Shown here piece after piece: positions 34,922 to 44,326 of a DNA stretch of 64,000 nt. The notes beneath the pieces are model-generated. The model searched no databases. It was not told where the DNA came from and saw nothing but the letters and a program-made list of their open reading frames with translations. Every line of letters begins with the position of its first letter. Positions within the stretch are counted from its first letter, which is position 1. Origin of the DNA: Afipia felis ATCC 53690 (GTDB lineage: Bacteria > Pseudomonadota > Alphaproteobacteria > Rhizobiales > Xanthobacteraceae); the NCBI RefSeq assembly GCF_000314735.2, contig NZ_KB375270.1, positions 2,232,001 through 2,296,000 on the forward strand, in the 5' to 3' direction. The translations under genes and the position numbers were made by a program.

Positions 34922-34938
34922 CTTACACCAAGCTTACA
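34922..34938. promoter_or_regulatory. CTTACA direct repeat, response regulator side
   Basis: CTTACA at 34922 and 34933 repeats the spacing of the first site exactly. It lies 92 bp before the response regulator start. With the site at 34828 it suggests the regulator controls both divergent operons. Confidence 0.6.
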
Positions 34939-35029
34939 ACAGGCCCTGCGACTGTTTCGTTCGGGCTTGTCCAGCGCCCGGATTCATCCCATTGGTAGGC
35001 TCTTGCTTGCCTCACCCTACAGGCCGTCG

Positions 35030-35704
35030 ATGCGTTTGCTGATCGTGGAAGACAACGTCGAACTCGCTGGCCTCCTGGCGAAGGGGCTGCGAGCTGTCGG
35101 GTATGAGACCGATGTTCTCTCGACCATCGACGATGCCAGTACCGCTCTCCGTACCACGTTCTACGCCGCACTCATTCTCGATCTGGGCCTTCCAGACGGC
35201 GACGGTCTGACGCTTCTGCGCGAGATCAGACACCGCAATATCCCCATCCCCGTGCTAGTTCTCACGGCTCGGGGCGGACTTCAGGACCGCGTGCATGGTT
35301 TGCGCAGCGGTGCGGACGACTATCTTGTGAAACCATTCGCGCTGGAGGAGTTAGTTGCGCGTCTCGAAGCGCAGTTGCGAAGGCCTGGGCATCTACTGGG
35401 AGGAGTGCTGCGCATCGCCAATCTGGAATTCGATACCGGAAACAGGCAAGCTTCGATCAACGGTCAGCCGCAACTTCTCTCGTCGCGGGAAACCGCAGTC
35501 CTGGAGCTTCTGATGCGCAGCAAGGGACGGGTCGTATCGAAGAAGCAGGTCGAGGACCATATTTTCGGACACTCCAACGAGATCGCGTCGAATGCGGTCG
35601 AGGTTTACGTTCATCGGCTGCGCAAGCAACTTGCCGACAAGGGCGCCAAAATTCAGGTTCATACAATCCGAGGCGTCGGATACCTCCTCGCGGAGGACAA
35701 GTAA
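35030..35704 (+). CDS. OmpR-family response regulator of the metal efflux system
   Basis: A 224-residue regulator from ATG 35030 (MRLLIVEDNVELAGLL). A 21-codon extension to 34967 reads into the promoter and is not favoured. The receiver has acidic pocket Glu7/Asp8, phosphoacceptor Asp51 (LILDLGLPDGDG), the LVLTAR switch and Lys in LVKPF. The C-terminal winged helix ends with NAVEVYVHRLRKQLADKGAKIQVHTIRGVGYLL. It is like CusR/CzcR/IrlR regulators. The sensor gene follows by 5 bp. It is divergent from the pump genes, which are the probable targets through the CTTACA repeats. Confidence 0.93.
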   Translation: MRLLIVEDNVELAGLLAKGLRAVGYETDVLSTIDDASTALRTTFYAALILDLGLPDGDGLTLLREIRHRNIPIPVLVLTARGGLQDRVHGLRSGADDYLVKPFALEELVARLEAQLRRPGHLLGGVLRIANLEFDTGNRQASINGQPQLLSSRETAVLELLMRSKGRVVSKKQVEDHIFGHSNEIASNAVEVYVHRLRKQLADKGAKIQVHTIRGVGYLLAEDK

Positions 35705-35709
35705 CCGAC

Positions 35710-37068
35710 GTGCCCCAATTCAAATCGATCATTTCGCGAATCGTTATTCTGCATGTCGCGGCGGTTGCCGTAACATCTGTCCTTATATCGTTGGCATTGT
35801 CATGGCTGCTCAATTACGCGACCGACAGCATTCATAACCAGGCTATGAAGAAGCAGGCCGCGGCGCTGGCCGAACACCTCAAAGTATTGCCGAATGGCAA
35901 ACTTACCCTGAGCCTCACACCCGATCTTCAGGGCCTCTATTCGCAGCCCTACGGGCGCTATTCCTATGCGGTGGTCGACTCCGAGAACCGTGTGCTATTT
36001 TCTTCGCTCAATGAGCACATGGCGCTGTTCCCCACGAACACGACATCAAGACATGTCGAATTCTTTCAGCGCAACCGCCGCGGCGCCACTGTTTCAGGCG
36101 TCAGCGTCAAAAGAACTGTAGGCGGACAAACCGTCTGGATTCAGGCTGGTGAGGACCTCGACAACCGAGATGTGCTGACCGACGATATCGTCGCTGAATT
36201 CTTCCGGAAAGTCGGTTGGATCGTCCTGCCCATCCTTCTCGTCCTGTTAATCACCGACATTGCAATTTTCAGACGTGCCCTGAAACCGTTGCGGCAGGCA
36301 TCGGAGATCACGAAAAAAATCGGACCGCTGCGCACGGATCTTCGCTTGCCGACCACAGAGATTCCGCGCGAGGTCAAACCACTCGTGCTCGCCGTCAATC
36401 AGGCCCTCGATCGTCTTGAAGAAGGGTTTCGCGTCCAACGCGATTTCACCGCAGATGCGGCGCACGAACTTCGTACACCGTTGAGCATCCTACGAACCCG
36501 CATTGAGACTCTTGAGGATCAGCAGGCCAGCAAAACGCTCCTCAATGACATTGACAGCATGGCGCGCATCATCAGCCAATTGCTCGACGTCGCCGAGCTG
36601 GATTCGTTCGCGGTCGAACCGCACGAAGAAGCTGACCTGCGAATGGTCTGCACAGAGGTGATCGAATTCCTCGCACCTCTGGCCTTGGCGCAAGGGAAGG
36701 AAGTTGCGTTAACAGGGACATCGAATTCAGTCCTCGTTCGCGGCAATGCCGAAATGCTCAATCGCGCCATCCGGAATCTGGCGGAGAACGCGATCAGACA
36801 CACGCCCCCGGGATCGGCAGTGGAGTTCATCGTCGAGGAAAATGGGACGGTCAGCGTTCTGGACGAAGGACCGGGTATATCGGATGAGGAGCGCGACTTC
36901 ATCTTCCAGCGCTTTTGGCGGCGAGATCGCAACATGCCGGGAAGCACAGGTTTGGGGCTCCCGATCGTCCAGCGCATCGTTGAATTGCACGCCGCAACTC
37001 TTACTCTCAGCAATCGCAAGCCCACCGGCGCATGCTTCTCGATAAAATTTGCACCGCTCGCGGTATGA
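35710..37068 (+). CDS. Sensor histidine kinase of the metal efflux system
   Basis: A 452-residue membrane sensor starting at GTG 35710. It has TM1 at about 8-35 (IVILHVAAVAVTSVLISLALSWLL), a periplasmic region with YSYAVVDSENRVLF, TM2 at about 170-190 (IVLPILLVLLITDIAIF), and a HAMP-like linker. The H-box His252 is in FTADAAHELRTPLSIL. The N box is NLAENAIRHTPPG and the G boxes are DEGPGIS and STGLGLPIV. It phosphorylates the upstream regulator in response, presumably, to periplasmic metal. No cysteine- or histidine-rich metal site is obvious, so the ligand remains open. Confidence 0.92.
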   Translation: MPQFKSIISRIVILHVAAVAVTSVLISLALSWLLNYATDSIHNQAMKKQAAALAEHLKVLPNGKLTLSLTPDLQGLYSQPYGRYSYAVVDSENRVLFSSLNEHMALFPTNTTSRHVEFFQRNRRGATVSGVSVKRTVGGQTVWIQAGEDLDNRDVLTDDIVAEFFRKVGWIVLPILLVLLITDIAIFRRALKPLRQASEITKKIGPLRTDLRLPTTEIPREVKPLVLAVNQALDRLEEGFRVQRDFTADAAHELRTPLSILRTRIETLEDQQASKTLLNDIDSMARIISQLLDVAELDSFAVEPHEEADLRMVCTEVIEFLAPLALAQGKEVALTGTSNSVLVRGNAEMLNRAIRNLAENAIRHTPPGSAVEFIVEENGTVSVLDEGPGISDEERDFIFQRFWRRDRNMPGSTGLGLPIVQRIVELHAATLTLSNRKPTGACFSIKFAPLAV

Positions 37069-37720
37069 AGGATTCGCTGTGACCCTTGCTAGGTCAACGA
37101 TCAGCGCTTGGCTGGTTAGGGCAGTGCTTGTGAGATCGCAGCAATGCTCCCCAGCGCCAACTCGACCGCAGTATTCAGAAAGCTCGAAGCCTCATCTGTC
37201 AGTCAACTTTCCGGCCTCCTCTCGAGACACTTCTGCTGGTGATACACAAGAGGCTTTTCGCCTTGTTCGGCAAGGCCTTTTGCCGCGTACTTTTGTGGTC
37301 AATATTTGAAGTTGCTTATCAAGCTCCGATATTTGACGAAGTAAGCCCACTTTAATGAGGGCGTTCGCCCGCTCTGGGCCGGCGGGAAGAGCGCGCGCTG
37401 CTGCAAGCGCGTCGTCAGCCTGCTTGGACCAGCAACTGACGGGATCGTGAGAGCGTAGTTTTGCCATGAGCACCACTTGAGCTTGATAAGCCCGGTACAC
37501 AGATGGTCACGAAATCCGGCATACGCGTTGCCTAGAGTATCGTGTGAGCGATTCATCATCTCAAAGCAGGGTGTCGGAATAAAATTAGCGCAGCATTAGC
37601 AGTGCAAAAGATACATGGTGGAGATTCTAAATGTATCGCATCATCGGCATGCACCCATACCCGCAGATCAGCACGAAGCTGCCGCCACTAGCGAACAACC
37701 GGCTGTCGACCAGCATTCAG
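37069..37720. other. 652-bp spacer with one possible small gene
   Basis: Between the sensor kinase stop and the epimerase stop there is no established gene. The one candidate is the small minus-strand frame described at 37192-37467. Other open frames here have no recognisable content. Confidence 0.4.
37192..37467 (-). CDS. Small conserved-looking protein of unknown function
   Basis: A 91-residue minus-strand frame starting MAKLRSHDPVSCWSKQADDA. The part ADDALAAARALPAGPERANALIKVGLLRQISELDKQL looks like a small helical protein type I have seen in Rhizobiales genomes, with an AR-LP-GPER-AL-K-G-LR pattern, but I cannot name it. The last 35 residues are basic and unlike the rest, so the true end may be shorter or frameshifted. 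No strong ribosome site is visible. Low-to-moderate support. Confidence 0.45.
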   Translation of the reverse strand: MAKLRSHDPVSCWSKQADDALAAARALPAGPERANALIKVGLLRQISELDKQLQILTTKVRGKRPCRTRRKASCVSPAEVSREEAGKLTDR

Positions 37721-38722
37721 CTAAGAATGAATCTCGTAATATGCCCTATACCAATCTACGAAAGCCTGAATGCCCTCGGCAAATGGCGTAAAGTGCAGTT
37801 CGCCTACAACTGCCGTCAGTTCCCCAAGATCCGCACGGCTCGACAGCACCTCGCCAGGCTGCATCGGCAAAAGAATTTTTTCCACGGACCGATCGAAAGT
37901 GCTTTCTAACGCAGCAACAAGTGTCTTGATATCTAGGGATTCGCCTGATCCGATATTCAGAATGCGCCAAGGCATTTTGGTCGAGCCAAGTTCCGCGTTA
38001 GGCGTTCCTGGAATGTTATCAACAAGTCTAGCGATTATATCGGCGGCGTCTTCTGCATAAATGAAGTCACGCTGCATGCGACCATAATTGAAAAGATTTA
38101 TCGGCCTTCCCGCCATAAGCGCTCTCGCAAAAAGCGATATCGCCATATCCGGCCTCACCCAAGGGCCATACACGGTGAAAAGCCTGACTCCCGTCGTGGG
38201 CAGTCCAAAAACATGACTATACGAATGCGCTATCAGTTCGTTTGCTCTTTTGCTTGCCGCATACAAGCTGATTGGCCGCTCAGCGCTATCGTAGGTTGAC
38301 CGACTAAACTCAAGAGGGCCATCTCCGTAAACGGCGGAAGACGATGCATACAGAAAATGCTTGCATTCGTGCCGTCTGCATTCGTTCAAAACATTAACAA
38401 AACCAACGACATTGGCATCGATGTGTCGGTTGGCATTTGCGAAAGAATTGCGAACATCCGGATCCGCAGCCAGGTGAATGACGCCTTCGCAACTATTCGT
38501 ACCAAACAGGAATTCTGTTGCCCGCCGATCAGTGAGATCAATCTCGCTGAACCGAAAGTTTGGATTGTTCTGAAGTGCGGACAGACGCGCACGCTTTAGG
38601 TCTGGATCATAGGAATCGTTGAGCGAATCAACGCCGACAATCTTTTTCCCGGAACTCAGCAGTTTTCGTACGGTGTGATATCCGACAAATCCGGCAGCGC
38701 CAGTGACGATTATGTCTCGCAT
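37721..38722 (-). CDS. NAD-dependent epimerase/dehydratase (UDP-glucuronate 4-epimerase-like)
   Basis: A 333-residue extended SDR from ATG 38722 (MRDIIVTGAAGFVGYH); an ATG seven codons upstream is possible. It has the GxxGxxG loop, ASSSAVYGDGPLEF (catalytic Ser/Thr region), YAASKRANELIAHSYSHVFGLPTTGVRLFTVYGPWVRPDMA and RDFIYAEDAADII. This set is typical of UDP-glucuronate/UDP-galacturonate 4-epimerases (LpsL-like). It would supply an activated sugar for surface polysaccharide. The GT41 protein and two-component genes nearby suggest an envelope role, but the genes are on different strands. Confidence 0.85.
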   Translation of the reverse strand: MRDIIVTGAAGFVGYHTVRKLLSSGKKIVGVDSLNDSYDPDLKRARLSALQNNPNFRFSEIDLTDRRATEFLFGTNSCEGVIHLAADPDVRNSFANANRHIDANVVGFVNVLNECRRHECKHFLYASSSAVYGDGPLEFSRSTYDSAERPISLYAASKRANELIAHSYSHVFGLPTTGVRLFTVYGPWVRPDMAISLFARALMAGRPINLFNYGRMQRDFIYAEDAADIIARLVDNIPGTPNAELGSTKMPWRILNIGSGESLDIKTLVAALESTFDRSVEKILLPMQPGEVLSSRADLGELTAVVGELHFTPFAEGIQAFVDWYRAYYEIHS

Positions 38723-38869
38723 TTTCCGCTTATTTGACCGCATGCCTGTGAAATTATGGAACCCTTGGAGGATACGGCTCTAAAATTAGCTAAAAATGAG
38801 CTTTGCAGACTGGCCTTAGAATGCACTAATCGGGTGGCGATACTTCCTCAGCCAAGCCTCCGTACTTCA

Positions 38870-39535
38870 ATGCGAGTTTTACTTATCGAAGACGATCCTA
38901 TGATCGGCCAGGGTCTTCAGCGTGGGCTGGACGATCAAGGCATAAGCGTGGACTGGGTAAAAACCGGACGTGACGGCAGAACAGCCTTAAAGCAGGGCGA
39001 CCATTCACTCGTTCTGCTGGACCTTGGAATTCCCGAGGTATCCGGCTTTGAGTTGATACGGGAGACCCGATCCGCTCTCCAGTCAGTCCCGATCCTCATA
39101 ATTACAGCTCGAGACGATATCGACGATCGCATCAAGGGGCTCGACCTTGGAGCGGATGACTACCTCATCAAGCCTTTTGAGCTTAGAGAATTACTGGCTC
39201 GCATGAGGGCGATCGAACGGAGACAGCATGGCCAAACAAGATCGCTCCTCATAAGTGGCGACATTACGCTGGATCTTGCAACACTGGAACTAGAGTACAA
39301 GAACATCAGACGGCTTTTGTCTTCCCGGGAGTTTGCGCTCATGCGCGTTCTTATGCAGAGACCCGGGAGGATCTTTTCACGCTCCCAGATCGAGCAACAG
39401 ATCTACGGCTGGGGCGAAGAAGTAGAAAGTAACGCCGTCGACGTACTCATACATTCCATTCGAAAGCGGTTCGACAAGGAAATCATACGCAATATACGTG
39501 GCGCAGGCTGGATGGTCCTTAAAGACACCCGATGA
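38870..39535 (+). CDS. OmpR-family response regulator (QseB/PmrA-like)
   Basis: A 221-residue regulator from ATG 38870 (MRVLLIEDDPMIGQGL). The acidic pair is Glu7/Asp8-9, phosphoacceptor Asp51 (LLDLGIPEVSG), the switch Thr in LIITARDD, and Lys in LIKPFELRELL. The wing-helix ends VLIHSIRKRFDKEIIRNIRGAGWML-like (RNIRGAGWMVLKD). It overlaps the sensor gene by 4 bp (ATGA), so the two are translated together. The regulon is unknown. It is divergent from the epimerase gene, with AT-rich sequence between. Confidence 0.9.
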   Translation: MRVLLIEDDPMIGQGLQRGLDDQGISVDWVKTGRDGRTALKQGDHSLVLLDLGIPEVSGFELIRETRSALQSVPILIITARDDIDDRIKGLDLGADDYLIKPFELRELLARMRAIERRQHGQTRSLLISGDITLDLATLELEYKNIRRLLSSREFALMRVLMQRPGRIFSRSQIEQQIYGWGEEVESNAVDVLIHSIRKRFDKEIIRNIRGAGWMVLKDTR

Positions 39536-40833
39536 TTTCGCTCAGAAATATCGCGATGCTATGGGTGACGTTGCTTCTAATCGCAATTTCCGTCGCCGCT
39601 GTTCTGGCATCGCGCGCGCTGGCCGTGATCGAGATCAATAAGTTACTCGATAACGAATTACAGCAAATCGCTTTAAACGCGGGAAGCGGACTCTATACCG
39701 GAATACATCAGCTCATATCCCATATGGAGGACGAAAATCGCATCTCGGTACAGGTGTGGGACGACAATGGCGCCTTAATCCACGAAAATCCCATGGCAAT
39801 GCGTTTGCCGCAACAGCCGGCTTCTGGATTTCACGATTTGACATTCAAGGGAAAATCGTGGCGCGTTTATACGGCTAATGATGGTAAGCATACGACTCAA
39901 GCCGCGCAGAGGTGGAGCGCTCGGACGGAGATCGCGAACCATACCGCGCTCGCTGCAGCTGTTCCAATTCTCGCAGCGCTGCCGATTGCGTGGATTGCGA
40001 TCATCCTGGGAGTCAACGCGCTTCTCGCTCGCTTCTCCCGATTCGCAAATGAGCTCGCCGAGCGCGGATTGGAGGCCAAAGAGCCGGTTCTTGCCAGCGG
40101 GATGCCGCATGAAATAACGCCTCTCATCAGCGCAATGAATGAGCTCATCGCGAGACACAAAGCAGCCGCGGAGCAACAAAAGCAATTTCTTTCAGACGCC
40201 GCTCACGAACTCAGGACCCCCCTTGCAGCTCTGCAGATTCAGATCGACAATTTCCACAATCAGCCGTCCGCCGACGCCAAGGATGCGGCGCTCGGTGAGT
40301 TAAAGGCTGGCATTCAACGAGCCACCGCGATGATTCGGCAACTGATGCGCATGGCCCGTTTGGATGATGGAGCGCCTGGGTCACAAACGATAGACTTAAG
40401 AGAAACCCTGATAACGGTCGTGTCCGATTTTGTCCGCATGGCTTCGGCGCGGAATATAGATCTTGAAATGGAAATCGACGAGTCGGCGTCAACAGAAATA
40501 GCAGATACAGAAATCCGCTTTCTGTTTACAAACCTGATTGACAATGCGGTTCGATATTCCGTTGCTGGCGGCCGAGTGATCGTGATCCTCCGCAGGAACG
40601 GGCCCGATATTCTTGTAGAAGTCAGAGATTACGGGATTGGTATCCCCGTTACCGCGCTTCCGCGGTTATATGATCGGTTTTATAGAGCTGCTCCCGCTGA
40701 TATCGAAGGGACTGGCCTAGGCTTGGCCATAGCCCGTAAAATTGCCGACCGTAACGGCTTCGGCCTCGAGATATCGAATAACATCGGTGGTCCGGGCGCG
40801 TCCGCTACTGTCTTCATTCCGCAGTCAACTTGA
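39532..40833 (+). CDS. Sensor histidine kinase (QseC-like)
   Basis: A 433-residue sensor, ATG overlapping the regulator stop. TM1 is at about 8-28 (MLWVTLLLIAISVAAVLASRAL), and TM2 at about 145-165 (ALAAAVPILAALPIAWIAIILGV), with a short periplasmic region containing VQVWDDNGALIHENP. The H-box is FLSDAAHELRTPLAAL with His225. The N box is NLIDNAVRYSVAGG and the G boxes are DYGIGIP and GTGLGLAIA. QseC/PmrB-like layout. The signal is unknown. The small Cys-rich protein that follows may be in the same transcript. Confidence 0.9.
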   Translation: MISLRNIAMLWVTLLLIAISVAAVLASRALAVIEINKLLDNELQQIALNAGSGLYTGIHQLISHMEDENRISVQVWDDNGALIHENPMAMRLPQQPASGFHDLTFKGKSWRVYTANDGKHTTQAAQRWSARTEIANHTALAAAVPILAALPIAWIAIILGVNALLARFSRFANELAERGLEAKEPVLASGMPHEITPLISAMNELIARHKAAAEQQKQFLSDAAHELRTPLAALQIQIDNFHNQPSADAKDAALGELKAGIQRATAMIRQLMRMARLDDGAPGSQTIDLRETLITVVSDFVRMASARNIDLEMEIDESASTEIADTEIRFLFTNLIDNAVRYSVAGGRVIVILRRNGPDILVEVRDYGIGIPVTALPRLYDRFYRAAPADIEGTGLGLAIARKIADRNGFGLEISNNIGGPGASATVFIPQST

Positions 40834-40851
40834 TTTCAGATTGGGTAATTT

Positions 40852-41355
40852 GTGGCCTCGCAGAGACCCGAAATCCAGCTGGCAGCTGCCGACTTTTCCA
40901 CGACACGTAAGTGTGGCGATTGCGCTGCTTGCTGCGAGGGGTGGCTCAAGATCGAAATTCGAGGACATCATGTCCATCCGGGCAAGAAGTGCCCCTTCTG
41001 CACAAAGAGTGGCTGCGCCATCTACGATGAGCGGCCCGACGACCCATGTCGAAGATTCATATGCGGATGGTTGGCTCATCACAGTCCGCTGCCTGACTGG
41101 ATGAGGCCCGACAAAAGCAAGGCGATTCTGCTTGTCGCAAGTTTCGCGTGGCACGGAATGCCTGTCGATGTTGCGGTGCCAGCTGGTGCCGCAATCAAAG
41201 AAAAGGCGCTTGCCTGGCTCCAGCATTTTTATGCCGAGCAAAAAAGACTACTGATCTTCAAGATCGACGAGGAATGGTATGCCTTTGGTCCACCTGCATT
41301 CCAGCACGACATTCGTTCACGCTTGCAGCGCGGGGAGACTCTCTGGAACAATTAA
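40852..41355 (+). CDS. YkgJ-type zinc/iron-chelating Cys-rich protein
   Basis: A 167-residue protein from GTG 40852, 18 bp after the sensor gene. The CxxCxxCC-type cluster is at the front (CGDCAACCEGW), followed by CPFCTKSGCAIYDERPDDPCRRFICGW. This matches the YkgJ-type zinc- or iron-cluster-binding domain family, whose function is unclear. The C-terminal part is plain and may pack against the metal domain. Its end overlaps the stop of the converging GT41 gene by 4 bp. Confidence 0.75.
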   Translation: MASQRPEIQLAAADFSTTRKCGDCAACCEGWLKIEIRGHHVHPGKKCPFCTKSGCAIYDERPDDPCRRFICGWLAHHSPLPDWMRPDKSKAILLVASFAWHGMPVDVAVPAGAAIKEKALAWLQHFYAEQKRLLIFKIDEEWYAFGPPAFQHDIRSRLQRGETLWNN

Positions 41356-43583
41356 ACTCTCGCGGCCGCAGTTTTCGTGACCTTCAAAAGGAATTCTTCG
41401 AGACCTCGAATACAGGCCTTGTCCTCGTAGAGGAGATGTTTGTTGAGCGCTATACGCGCGGAAAATTCAGAGCGCGCCGATTTGCTTTGGCCGAGCATTA
41501 TGGCGCTTGCGACATAATGCGAGACATCAGCAGCAACAACATCGCTCATATTCATCATATTGAATATCGCAGACGTATGCCGGCCACGCATAAACTCGCC
41601 GGCGATTGTGACGATAGGTAAATTATGCGCCATAGCATCAAAGGTCGAGTTGCAGCCTGACCAGCCGATGCTGTCCAACATCACATCGAATAATCCCATG
41701 GCTGCCCTGAACTCAGGGGCTGGTAGCCGTGGGAGCATTACACAATGGTTCGATGCCTCTAAGCCATAGCGAGAAAATACCACCTCCAGCCGCTTTAAAA
41801 AAAACTCGGTCAAATATGGGCTGTCCGGAAATTCGATGAACGCAAACTGACAATTTGGAAGCTGCGCGGCGATGCGCGGAAAAATATCGTCATACACTGG
41901 CGTATACTTTGGCAGCGATTGGCAGCACCAAAAAGCAATCGAATCCGCTCTGATATTGTAATCTTCTCGCCGCGCCGCAGTCGAGATTGGAGATGGCCTT
42001 TCGCAAAACACCGAAAGATTCGGAAGACGCACGAGTGTTTCAGTGTAATGCTCCTGAGCGCCGGTGGGCTCCATCAAATCGCTGCTTAGAAAAAAATCAA
42101 TCGTTCCAAACCCGCTTGTAACGGGGTGCCCCCACGAACAACACTGCACAGGCGCAAGCCTCTGCAACGCCAACTGACCGGCAAACCTGTCCATGCCGAT
42201 TTCCGGGTAGATAAGCACATCCAGGCGATCCGCTAGAATCAGCTGCCGCCATTCGTCCAGCGATTTGGACCCTCGAACGAATTTGAAACACATCTCGGAG
42301 GCGCGCGCTGTTTCTTCGTCAGACTCATCGCCGGTATAGTAGCCGTAGATTTCATAACGGGCTGCATCCAGCTGGCTAATCCATCCCTTAATAGGCAGCC
42401 GCCAATTGGAATGTTCGCGAAAGAAGCCGCTGACAAAGCCGACCCGTATCGGAGGGGATAGCTGCTTTCGAGGACGAGGCGATGCAGCGCCATATCTGCG
42501 AGCCATCGCCTGAACTGCAATCTCACCGTAGCTTGCTTGTAGCGATTTATCGACGCACTGCTGATAAGGCAGATAGAATGGCTGATGCGAACCGATCGCT
42601 TCGGCCAGTGAGATAGGATAGTCTAGCTCCCTGAAACGCCGGGCCAAATCTGTCAGGCCCTTCGCATACTCAATACGACACGAATTAGCGTCTTCGACGC
42701 TTTCGTAAATAGGTCGCAAGCTTGCCATGCACGACGCGAGCTTGGCCTCCAAGAACTTCGGATTCTTTCGCCACGCTTCGTCAAAGCTTTTTCGGGCTTC
42801 TCCAAATTTTCCTATGCTGCGAAATGCGAGACCTTGATTATAACAGGGTATGTGAGAGGCTGGATCGAGTCGAATGGCCTCGTCGTATTGAGCAATAGCT
42901 TCGGCCGGCCGCTTCAGCGCGCGCAGCAAATTTCCAATGCCGTTTCTGAGGCCCGCGTCTTTTGGTCTAAGTTTTGCTGCTTTATCGAAATGGTCGAATG
43001 CTAGGAGATTCTCGTCCTGGCGCGCATATATCTCCGCGAGATTATAATGGCATTCGAACTGATGCGGAGATTTCGACAAGATCCCCTTGAATAGCTGGAC
43101 CGCTTCCGTCAGGTCGCCAATCTGCTTTAGAAGCAAGGCCAGATTGAGCTGCGGCCCCATCTCGCGCGGCGATCGTTTGATAATCTGTCTAAGCTGAACA
43201 ATGGCTTTCGCATGCTGTCCCGTCAGGTCGAGCGCCTGAGCATATTGCGATCTAGCCTCCAGTTTTTCTGGCTCCAGCTCAACCGCATGAGCAAAACTAT
43301 CGCACGCCTCCTCCATTCTTCTTAGCGCGACAAGAATGACCCCTCTGTCTTGATATAACGTCGCCAGCCGAGGCGAGAGTTCTATAGCACGATCGATTGA
43401 CTTAAGGGATTCAGGTCGGCCTAGTGCATGCAGCACCCCTCCGAGGAGATGATGAACCCGGTAATCGTCCGGCCTTTCGCGCAACACCTGGCGGTACAGT
43501 ATTTCCGCCTCTCTCAACTCTCCGGATCGATGACGCGCGAGAGCCAAGGTAAAAGTATCCTGGCTGACACTCTTTATGACCAT
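41352..43583 (-). CDS. TPR-repeat O-GlcNAc transferase-like glycosyltransferase (GT41 family)
   Basis: A 743-residue protein. About 340 N-terminal residues are tetratricopeptide repeats (for example LPGGVLHALGRP, AIELSPRLATLYQDRGVILVALRRMEEACDSFAHAVELEPEKLEARSQYAQALDLTG). The C-terminal half has the two Rossmann-like lobes of SPINDLY/OGT: RVGFVSGFFREHSNWRLPI, DVLIYPEIGMD, LAPVQCCSWGHPVTSG and IGWSGCNSTFDAMAHNLPIVTIAGEFMRGRHTSAIFN. Bacterial members glycosylate proteins such as adhesins, flagellin or other substrates in the cytoplasm. No target protein is adjacent. Convergent with the YkgJ-like gene. Confidence 0.9.
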   Translation of the reverse strand: MVIKSVSQDTFTLALARHRSGELREAEILYRQVLRERPDDYRVHHLLGGVLHALGRPESLKSIDRAIELSPRLATLYQDRGVILVALRRMEEACDSFAHAVELEPEKLEARSQYAQALDLTGQHAKAIVQLRQIIKRSPREMGPQLNLALLLKQIGDLTEAVQLFKGILSKSPHQFECHYNLAEIYARQDENLLAFDHFDKAAKLRPKDAGLRNGIGNLLRALKRPAEAIAQYDEAIRLDPASHIPCYNQGLAFRSIGKFGEARKSFDEAWRKNPKFLEAKLASCMASLRPIYESVEDANSCRIEYAKGLTDLARRFRELDYPISLAEAIGSHQPFYLPYQQCVDKSLQASYGEIAVQAMARRYGAASPRPRKQLSPPIRVGFVSGFFREHSNWRLPIKGWISQLDAARYEIYGYYTGDESDEETARASEMCFKFVRGSKSLDEWRQLILADRLDVLIYPEIGMDRFAGQLALQRLAPVQCCSWGHPVTSGFGTIDFFLSSDLMEPTGAQEHYTETLVRLPNLSVFCERPSPISTAARREDYNIRADSIAFWCCQSLPKYTPVYDDIFPRIAAQLPNCQFAFIEFPDSPYLTEFFLKRLEVVFSRYGLEASNHCVMLPRLPAPEFRAAMGLFDVMLDSIGWSGCNSTFDAMAHNLPIVTIAGEFMRGRHTSAIFNMMNMSDVVAADVSHYVASAIMLGQSKSARSEFSARIALNKHLLYEDKACIRGLEEFLLKVTKTAAARV

Positions 43584-43588
43584 GTCAT

Positions 43589-43915
43589 TTATCGAGTAGC
43601 GTTATTCAAGAAGAAGCGCCTCTCGTCGCACGGACGGGAAGCGCCCAGACCTAAATCGATTTCACATGGGCTGCCGTATACCCAGACAGGTTGGTTACAC
43701 GGTATTGCTCTATAGGCCTTATCCACGTCGTCGCACGCAATGTTTAAAGCCGGATGATGGACGAGGCGACCACCAAAGGCGTTGTATTGAGGCAAAATTG
43801 ATCCGACGGCAGGATAATAGTGGCGGTGCTTGTGCCGGGAGTTTGCGTGCGCGTTCGACACTAGGCCGACCGCGAGAAGCGCTGCCGACAATACGGCTAA
43901 CCTGCGTGATATCAT
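43589..43915 (-). CDS. Small secreted protein, unknown
   Basis: A 108-residue protein from ATG 43915 with a GGGAGAAGG site upstream; an ATG six codons earlier is less likely. The signal peptide is MISRRLAVLSAALLAVGLVSNAHA. The mature part is rich in His, Arg and Tyr at the front (NSRHKHRHYYPAVGS) and has four Cys that could form two disulfides. I do not recognise a family. It lies 5 bp from the GT41 stop-to-start boundary and on the same strand, so they may be one unit. Confidence 0.6.
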   Translation of the reverse strand: MISRRLAVLSAALLAVGLVSNAHANSRHKHRHYYPAVGSILPQYNAFGGRLVHHPALNIACDDVDKAYRAIPCNQPVWVYGSPCEIDLGLGASRPCDERRFFLNNATR

Positions 43916-43957
43916 CGCCCTTCTCCCTATCAACGCCCCAGCCTGAATATCGCCGCA

Positions 43958-44275
43958 TCACGGCTCGCGATAGTTGATGTACTGAATGTTATATTTCACA
44001 GCTCCGTAAAGCTTGATGTACAGGATGGGGCCATCAACTCGTACATCGTCGATCGAACTCCGGCCTTTGAAAACAGTTCCGCGATTCTCATCACCGGGCG
44101 CATATATTATTGCGGAAGCATCACCCGGCTCCAGCGTCACACGCAAGGTCACGACATTGGCTGATTGAGGTATCTCTTTCGAGATATCGATCTTGATCGG
44201 TATGGGGTCAGCTGGAGCATCTACTTCATCCGCGCTCACCTGCAGGACGTACGCTGGCGGTGGTGTCATATACAT
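43958..44275 (-). CDS. Small protein of unknown function
   Basis: A 105-residue protein from ATG 44275, with GGAGG 9 nt upstream, so translation is well supported. It is rich in beta-type residues (VVTLRVTLEPGDASAIIYAP, VDGPILYIKLYGAVKYNIQYI) and has no signal peptide or membrane segment. No family recognised. It follows the secreted protein gene by 42 bp on the same strand and precedes a terminator, so all three (GT41, secreted, this) may share one promoter near 44300. Confidence 0.55.
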   Translation of the reverse strand: MYMTPPPAYVLQVSADEVDAPADPIPIKIDISKEIPQSANVVTLRVTLEPGDASAIIYAPGDENRGTVFKGRSSIDDVRVDGPILYIKLYGAVKYNIQYINYREP

Positions 44276-44326
44276 TGTCCATGTCCTCCAGGGAGCCGCT
44301 TATCTTCTGGGGCGACGAGCGAAAAA

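Noticed and set aside
37631..37909. Plus-strand 92-residue open frame
   Set aside because: Mostly antisense to the epimerase gene end; no motif.
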